From Phyto melanocephala (Eukaryota > Arthropoda > Insecta > Diptera > Rhinophoridae), in assembly GCA_941918925.1 (NCBI GenBank), contig OW799234.1:73593043-73657042 (forward strand): DNA of 64,000 nt, in the 5' to 3' direction. Position numbers and translations under genes: made by a program. Shown here one piece after another: positions 57,529 to 64,000 of the stretch (position 1 is the first letter of the stretch; every line of letters starts with the position of its first letter). The notes below the pieces were generated by a model. The model was not told the origin of the DNA, ran no database searches, and worked only from the letters and a program-made list of their open reading frames with translations.

Positions 57529-57724
57529 CTTAAACTAAATAAAAATAATTTGTAACGGTTTTTTATGTTATTAATAACAGAACAGAGAGAAAGAGATACA
57601 GAGTATATGCCACATTTTATCAACTGATACCTACAACACGAACAAATATAAATTTGGAAATGCGTTTTAAACAATTTTAGTTTTTTAAGTCAATTTATTT
57701 AAATTATTTAAGTGACAAAATAAT

Positions 57725-58079
57725 ATGCTTAAATACTTAAAAAATGGTAAGTTCTTTTTAATTATACATTAAAACCGTTAAAATCAAACATTATATTTTC
57801 AATAGAAAACCAAGATGATGAAAATTCTAGCAGCTCTTCCTCTGTAAGTAGAAATTTCATCCATTTTTTATACAAAACTTTGTAGTAGCTAAAATGAAAT
57901 TTCAATGGTGTTTTTTACAGGTAACCAACAAGAAGAGAAAAATTAAGGAAGACTTGTTTGCAGATCTAGAAATAAGTTTATGGGTTGAACAGCGAAACGA
58001 TGTAGTTTATTTTGCCGTTGTGCTCGTCTTACGCTTGTCTAAAGCTACCTTAATCGGTAGAAACTTTAGCAAGAAATGA
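57725..58079 (+). CDS. Mini-gene of hAT copy 2: 72-aa product from three exons
   Basis: Exons 57725-57746, 57806-57843 and 57921-58079 (22+38+159 nt) joined by GT-AG introns of 59 and 77 bp give one open frame of 72 codons plus TGA. The product starts 'MLKYLKNENQDDENSSSSS', continues 'VTNKKRKIKEDLFADLEISL' with a basic patch that could act as a nuclear signal, then 'WVEQRNDVVYFAVVLVLRLS' and ends 'LIGRNFSKK'. The acidic/Ser-rich start followed by a 'DxFADxExxxW' block resembles the N-terminus of zinc-finger transposases, but the cysteine ligands are absent and no catalytic domain follows. Both copies keep the exon layout. Whether it is expressed is unknown. Confidence 0.45.
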
Positions 58080-58427
58080 TTATAATTATTTTTCAAATAG
58101 TCCAAAAAGATGCAGCCAATTTATTATTTATTTTTTTTTTTGTATTTATATACATATTAATATTTATTTTTCGAAATTAATTCTAAATTCTATTGTATTT
58201 ATTGTCATCTTCTTAACTTAAAAGGGTCTAATGAAACCATTGGTTTCTCTGGATTTAAAAAGTTTGTTATGTTATGCATTAAATAAAAAATGTTTTGTTT
58301 TGAAAATGCGGTTTTTTATTTTGACGTTTTTATGACGATTTGAGTAAACTATTTGACGATTTTGACGATTTTTTTTCCCAAATTAGACGATTTTGCCCCT
58401 ATTTTATCTGGCAGCTATGATTGGTAG

Positions 58428-59190
58428 TTATATTTCAAGCAGCGTTGCCAGATGGTTTAGGAAAAAATCAATGATCGTATATTTAAGTAAGCATGTAAAT
58501 TCATTATGAAATAAAATGAATTTAAAAGTTATTACAAGAAAAATTTTCGTGAAAAATTTGAATTAAAATATATAATGAATGCGACAGGCTAACGAATCAC
58601 AATTTTTTTATACGTCAATTTCATTTATATGTAAATATATTTACAAAAATATTGACCAATGGCAACGTAGCCCAGTCCGTTATTTCATTGTGCGATATAG
58701 ACACAGAATTTACTTTTTATGTATTTATACATTTTTGAAAACAAATTTTACAACAAACACACAACTATATTCTGTGATGCTAAAGATGCACATAAGAACA
58801 TTTTTTTAAATGGCTGAGTGCGCTCTTTATATAATTTTTAATTTAATGTGTTTAAAATTTTATAGATAATAATAAATAAAATACTTTCAAAAAGCATTAC
58901 CATTTTTCATTCATAAAATAAATAACAAAACATGCACTAAATCATTTAAATGCCTTAAATCGTCTAACCTACGATAAATCATAAAATCTGGCAGCCACGT
59001 TTTCACTTAATGTTGAATTTTAAATACACGATCATATACTAAATAAATATGCCGTGAATGTTGTTGTTACGAGCTGGTCGTAACACTTAAGTTATTGTGT
59101 AATACTTTCATTCATGAAGCTCGCTTTGTATGAAGAACGAGCCGACGAGCCACCATATCAGTAAAATCGAGTGCTTAAAAGTATTCGAGA
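58428..59190. other. Unassigned DNA, possible further TIR element
   Basis: 'cgttgccagatggttta' (58443 on) and 'aaaatctggcagccacg' (58984-59001) are weakly inverted and resemble hAT ends, but no target duplication is evident. Confidence 0.35.
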
Positions 59191-59920
59191 CTAAAAATGA
59201 TTTAGTAAACAGCGAGTGCGCCCGCAAGTATTATGTATTGTTGCAGTTCTCTGGTACACAATATTTTTGGTTATTCCATTTGCTGTAAAAATGAAAAAAT
59301 TTTTTGGAGCATGCGACGTACAGCTGGACATGTGAAAAGCATGGATTTTCCAAATGCATTCCTGCAACACGCAGAGATTGTCCTTGTGTTTTGTTGATGG
59401 TAATAGCGAAGGCAAGGCGAACAATAAACTGTATTCGCTTGCAGTTTAAAGGCAAATCGGTGGGTACCATTGAAATGCGTGGAAATAGCTGAAAATAATA
59501 ACTTATTTTTGATGAGGTTGGCCCTGCCCACTTTTCTAATTACGAAATTATATAGTCATGACAGCTCAATATGTGTGCAAATTTTCAAAAAAATCGATCT
59601 AGTTCAAGTAGCTAAAAATGATAACTTATTTTTTTGGGCAGTACACTTTTCTAATCACGACATTGTATAATCATTAGAGTTCAATATGTGTGCAAAGTTT
59701 CAAAAAAATCTATGTAGTGCAAATAGCTAAAAATGATAATTTAATTTTTATGGGCGTGGCCCCGCCCACTTTTTGCCACCCATAAACTCTCCCTGGAATA
59801 TGTGTACAACAACTTGCCAAAGCTTGAGTCCGATCGGCTTTACGGTTTCGGAGTCTACAGCTAACACACACACATACACACACAGACAGACAGAGTTTCA
59901 CTTCTATATATATAGATAGA
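59191..59920 (-). pseudogene. Helitron with internal deletion and helicase C-terminus
   Basis: On the minus strand the 5' end starts TCTATCTATATATATAG at 59920. Then come three ~118-bp units with 'gtgggcggggccacgccc'-type boxes (59815 to 59510), shared with 26641-27045. The coding remnant follows: 'LNCKRIQFIVRLAFAITINK', 'TQGQSLRVAGMHLENPCFSH' and 'VQLYVACS', then after a shift 'PKNFFIFTANGITKNIVYQR'. These are the last motifs of a Pif1-like RepHel helicase. The Rep domain and most of the helicase are gone. The CTAG terminus is not visible, so the left limit is open. Confidence 0.8.
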
Positions 59921-61344
59921 TTTTCAGAAGTTTGTAATACCAGTTATTTAATTGAGATAAAAGTTTGCACACATAGTGAAGTTGTAAAATAACATAATTA
60001 ATTGATTAATTGATTTATAAAAAAAATTTAATTATAGCTTTATGCCTACTTTTACAAGTGTTCTTGTATAGAAAATTCTTTTTCCTTCTAATTGTGTGCG
60101 AGAGAAAGTAATAGAAATAACTTCATACTTGCATGTACTTGAAATTGGTTTTGTTTTGCATTTCGTAATTTCAAATCTGACGTTAGATGCTTGTACAAAA
60201 ATTAAATCGTATGCAAAAAAACTTTTTCTGTGTAAACGTAAAAGCAAGTTTAACGAAGAAAAAAAACTAATTAATTTGAATAACTTAAGGCATATTCAAA
60301 AGGTATATGCATCGCGGCAACAAACACAACAATTAAAAAACACATGCATTTTTGTTTTTGTGCATATGCCGTCATGTGTCACACAATATTTATATTTTCT
60401 TCTTTAACTTTAATAATTTTTAGAAGACTTTAAAGCGAAAATTTTTTTTCATGCTTTTGTATTTTTTAAAATGTTTCAAACTAACTGAAACTGCCAATTA
60501 TTTATTAAAGAATAAAGAAATTATAAATATATAGTGAAATAGAGACTTGCAATTATTTTAGAAATCCTCATTTTTAACTTTTTTTTTCAAAAAAATATCT
60601 AATTTGTCTTTAAAAGTGTAGTGATGTGCTGTGTTATTTTGTTACGTTAGGGACATATTGATAAATATTTTTACAGACCTACAAAATCTGTGTTAATAAA
60701 TTTTCTATAAAAGATAATTTTTGTAAGGCCATTATAAATGTCTGTTTATTTTCATGATTTAAGCATACGAATTAGACATGACGAAGAAAGAACTTTGCAG
60801 AGGATCAACTGCAAAGTATTTCAAATTAAGTGAACAATTTTAGCATAATTATGTCAATGAAGATCAGGTGTTTATATGAATATATTAAAGAAGTGCATCA
60901 AACTTATGAATATTAGGTGAAATGAAAGCAATGTTACATATTTGTATACATCATCATTATTTTGCTTTTATTTTGAGGTGCACCATTTATGTCAACTTAT
61001 TCCATATTTAAGAAGTCATTTAGAAAATCTGTATGCACTATTACATTCACTCCTATTCTGACTTTCGATTACGTCTCCGCATTTAGTTTGGTATTCCAAA
61101 CAAAAACTGAATCGAAGGAACATGAAGAAGAAGAAGACAGCAATGTTTACAAAACCAATTTGTTTACTATGGAATGTGGGATAGACACAAAGATATGATC
61201 AAGTTTGTTCCTATTTTAACACTTTGAGTGCCGTCATACAAAATAAAAATATATTAGTATTGGCACTTTATTAAATTAATAATTTAAATTTTGTTTCTTT
61301 CTAACTCATGTAAAATAAAAGATATAGTGAAAGTCCTCAAAACT
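59921..61344. other. Unassigned AT-rich DNA
   Basis: A 103-aa frame at 60096-60407 (+) is Lys/Leu-rich without a known domain. Nothing else recognised. Confidence 0.5.
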
Positions 61345-61998
61345 AACAAGTAAGAGCATACATATATAAAAACATCCCATTGTAAAATTATAAATTTACG
61401 TATGTATGTTAAAAAAAAAATAAAAAAAAAAATTAAAAAAAAAAAAATTAAAAAAAAAATTTAAAAAAAAATTAAAAAAAAAAAATAATAATAAAAATAT
61501 AAATAATATATTAAATAAAAAATAAAAAATAAAAAAAAAAAATTTAAAAAAAATAAAAAAAATTTTTTTTGGCTCAGCTGGGATGCGATGCCACGTTTAC
61601 TCTAACCAGTATACACGTTTGTATGTATGTATGTATGTTGCTGTTGTAATGTTGTTTTTGTGAAGAAAATATCGAGGTGGTCGTGGGTTTTTGCTCATAT
61701 CTCAGTTGCTTATGAACCGATGTTTCTGATTTTCAATACCGATCTACTACCGAATATTTCTGATATTCTAATACCTTACCCGGGTCAAACCTATGTCGGG
61801 GGGCTTCAAAAAGTTGATTTCAACATACACACGGACAGATGGACAGACGGACAGACTGACAGTGCTTAATCGACTTCCCTATTCATAAGCTTTCAGAAAA
61901 TATATACTTTATGGGGTCGGAAATGAAAATTGTAGAAATTTCACACGGAATGACAAACCTATATGCATATACCCTTTTACACTGTGTGAAGGGTATAA
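61345..61998 (+). mobile_element. DINE-1-like element, hairpin deleted
   Basis: Matches 47029-47828 in reverse: AACAAGTAAGAGC leader, then directly 'aaaacatcccattgt' because the 'attcggc' hairpin and about 100 bp are lost. Next an A-rich core (61409-61567), 'tcgaggtggtcgtgggtttt', the 'ggacagacggacagactg' run and the terminal 'gtgtgaagggtataaa'. Confidence 0.8.
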
Positions 61999-62088
61999 AA
62001 ATAAATGCTTTCTTCTGGGTGCCATAATATAATACTTATTCGTATTACTGTAGTGCCGCAGAAAATATATTGAATTAAATTCAAAAGT

Positions 62089-62517
62089 AACTGTGCACAG
62101 CCGGCGGTACACATGGCACTCTAATAAAAGTAAAGTTTGCAAAATATTTGAGTGCTAAGAATCCTGTCAACCCGGAGGTGGTATTTTTATTTTTTGTATT
62201 TGAAGGAGAAATGGTATCCATAGCAGTGGCTTTATTGGTGGAAGGACTGCGACCAGAGGTAAGGCTTGAAAAGTGAAAACTGAGGGACAGCTGCAATTCA
62301 TTCGAGAAACTTATATTTAATAAAACAAATTTAATTTAATTTGTTAGTTTAAATTTTACAGGTTCAAAAAGAACGTTTAAATAAAGACGCGTTTAAATAT
62401 GTATTAGAAACATTTGCACATCACCGGCTTAAAGACTCTTTGCCGAAGGACGCAGCTTTTCGTATTGCTCTGGTGTTGCTGTATTTGACCTGGGAAAATA
62501 AATTTTTAATATTTTAG
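62089..62517 (+). CDS. Candidate two-exon reading frame, no known family
   Basis: The first segment ends 'VSIAVALLVEGLRPE' at a GTAAGG donor (62259). A 103-bp intron ends 'attttacag' (62361). The second segment 62362-62517 continues in phase with 'VQKERLNKDAFKYVLETFAH' and 'LKDSLPKDAAFRIALVLLYL' to a TAG. The composition (Lys, Glu, Ala, Leu in helix-like spacing) is protein-like and unlike the T-rich frames around it. It has no clear start codon and I do not recognise it. It may be the last exons of a larger gene or an old transposon relic. Confidence 0.3.
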
Positions 62518-62602
62518 TACAAAAATTTTATATAACCCAATTATCAGACATTTTATAATTACATTTTAGAAATTAAACACCTTTTGAATCGAACTTTTTT
62601 CT

Positions 62603-62933
62603 GTTTAAACTAATATTCAAATTTTTAATCAGGCTTGAGTTCATATTAATATTTTTAATTTTTACAAAGAATTTTTAATTGTGATAAATGAAATTAACTT
62701 AAGTCCCGGGAGTTAAATAGATGATTTTTACAATCAACATGTAACCACCGATCAGAGAGTACTGATGATGATCGTAGCTGGTTTCGAAAATGCATTCCAC
62801 TCGGCTAGTGTCGGTAAAAATATAATTTTTCAAGATTTATTCTTTCATTTATCACAATTAAAACTTATTTGTAAAAACTAAGAATATTAATATGAACTCA
62901 AGCCTAATTAAAAATTTAAATATTAGTTTAAAC
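62603..62933. repeat. Long inverted repeat, ~90-bp arms
   Basis: 'gtttaaactaatattcaaat' onward through 'caggcttgagttcatattaa' (62603-62692) is mirrored at 62845-62933 ('ttaatatgaactcaagcct', 'aaatattagtttaaac'). A ~150-bp spacer lies between. Probably a fold-back or MITE-like insertion. Confidence 0.8.
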
Positions 62934-63151
62934 ACCTTTTAAGTTTATAATTAAAAAAAACAATCGAAAAAAAATCCGTTGCTAAAATATAAGCGTAGAA
63001 AAACTTAACTACGATTATAATACAGAATAGCTACAATCGAAAGCAACGGATCGGAATCGAAACTCTAAATATCAAAGTTGCCAAACGGCGAAAATTTCAA
63101 TTAGAATCGAAAGTCAGAATAGGAGTGATTGAAAGTATTTTTTTTGCAATA

Positions 63152-63480
63152 CAGGGTGGGCCACTTTATATTTTAATCGGCCTTTAAAAAAACTACTGAT
63201 TATTTTTTTTAAATATCTGGTTTTATTGAAAAGATTGATATTTGTCATTTAAGAATAAAACACAATAGAAGTATATGACTGGCTTCGTATTCCAACCGAT
63301 AATCTTTAAGAAAAATTCTTCTTAACGAAGTGCGAGAAATGTTGAGTTCCTAAGAACTTTGACGAGTTAATGTTGATGGATACAGCATCATTGTCTTCGA
63401 AAACTGGTCGAAACGTACACGGGTTGCTTTCTCCAATTAAGATCCTTTTTTATGAACTCACTTTACAAATTGATGTACAA
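63152..63480 (-). pseudogene. Mariner/Tc1-like end with N-terminal relic
   Basis: CAGGGTGGGCCACTTTATA at 63152 follows TA. On the minus strand 'ELNISRTSLRRI' and 'DQFSKTMMLYPSTLTRQSS' look like the linker and second HTH of a mariner-type transposase ('LGISxxSVRRIL'). It is short and broken, and the opposite end was not found. Confidence 0.4.
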
Positions 63481-63806
63481 ACTGAACTAAAGGCTGATCT
63501 TTTCTAGAAAATTTTCCACGTAAATTTTAAAAAATTCTTATAGTTATAAAGACTCACTACACTGGAAGAAAGTTTTTTGATGCATAATTATCAATTTTGT
63601 TTCAACGTATAGCATCCCATTTTGAAAATCTCAAACATAAACCTGAAAATAAAAATAAAAATTAATGTCATTCTACCTTTCAAAGTCAAAGTAATTGGTA
63701 GTTCAAATATAAAATGATCCAGCCTATACTTCCAAATTTGGACCAGCTGATTGGGAAACTTTTTTGTCAAAATTGGTTGAATTCGCCTTGTTTTCATTTA
63801 ATAATG

Positions 63807-63997
63807 CAGGGATGGAAAATTAAATTTTGGTTTCGGTATTAAACAATTAACTTACGCGTACTTTTTCGATAATAAATGTGCTAAATTTTTGTATATTTGT
63901 TGCTTTTGCGTCAATAATAATGTGTATAAAAAATTTATATCCTTTTTTAATGAAATTCTATTATTTTTAATATGTAAAAACAACTTTTCCATCCCTG
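63807..63997. mobile_element. hAT-like MITE, 191 bp
   Basis: CAGGGATGGAAAA at the left and TTTTCCATCCCTG at the right, 3 bp before the window end. CAGGG fits the hAT end rule. The right target duplication lies outside the window. Confidence 0.6.
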
Positions 63998-64000
63998 ATA

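Larger units (their letters stand above)
56800..58419 (+). mobile_element. hAT element copy 2 with 8-bp duplication ATTGGTAG
   Basis: Ends CATAGCTGCCAGAT and ATCTGGCAGCTATG form a perfect 14-bp inverted repeat, flanked by ATTGGTAG on both sides (56792-56799, 58420-58427). Same orientation as copy 1, which ends 68 bp to the left. It is longer because of a ~587-bp insertion (56942-57528). The different target duplications show two independent insertions, not a tandem duplication. Confidence 0.93.

Noticed and set aside
58443..59001. Third hAT-like element next to the twin copies
   Set aside because: The ends resemble GTTGCCAGAT/ATCTGGCAGC, but the match is short and I see no 8-bp duplication.
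1..64000. CRISPR arrays, operons, prokaryotic promoters, tRNA or rRNA genes
   Set aside because: The window is eukaryotic in character. The tandem repeats have no spacer structure, and I saw no cloverleaf or rRNA motifs.

Overview
The window looks like intergenic or repeat-island DNA from an AT-rich insect genome, most likely a brachyceran fly. The basis is the repeat content: DINE-1/INE-1-like elements with terminal hairpins, Helitrons with Pif1-type helicase remnants, mariners of the DD41D (rosa-like) type, Jockey/I-like and RTE-like reverse-transcriptase tails, a DD37E Tc1-like element and hAT elements with 8-bp target duplications. Species cannot be fixed from the sequence. I found no convincing intact host gene, no rRNA or tRNA and no CRISPR. 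Most long open frames are by-products of tandem repeats or T-rich DNA. All splice calls are read by eye.

Layout. 1-4860: a Helitron filled with a ~118-bp minisatellite. 5811-8315: a solo mariner-type TIR, a 6-bp satellite, a non-LTR 3' end and a Helitron/DINE-like element with 142-bp repeats. 9410-15097: a non-LTR tail, a deleted mariner, a 2.9-kb DNA transposon with ~500-bp inverted arms and a decayed cysteine-rich transposase-like gene, and an RTE-like tail. 15340-18930: a DINE-like element split by a pogo-like MITE, a Helitron helicase relic, a TTAA MITE and a mariner relic. 20376-23754: a second copy of the first Helitron. 25141-28600: a spliced DUF4806-like relic, a Tc1 relic, a TIR element containing a Helitron tail, and a pogo-like relic. 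29363-36560: a palindromic MITE, an irritans-type mariner relic, a gene-relic fragment, a BED finger relic and a 1.6-kb TIR element. 37585-42581: a third Helitron end, two mariner derivatives and a six-exon SAM-like gene relic. 44304-53765: DINE-like elements, mariners, a MITE, a hAT relic, a DD37E element and non-LTR tails. 55675-58419: two neighbouring hAT copies with perfect 8-bp duplications that keep a three-exon mini-gene. 59191-63997: a Helitron relic, a DINE-like element, an unassigned two-exon reading frame, a long inverted repeat and a terminal hAT-like MITE.

The genes do not form a pathway. They are the remains of many mobile-element families, often nested, so insertion order can be read. 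The most unusual items are the long-TIR transposon (11779-14717, with a related solo arm at 35490-35910), the twin hAT elements with a spliced mini-ORF, and the paralogous SAM-type gene relics at 40643-42581 and 31910-32254.
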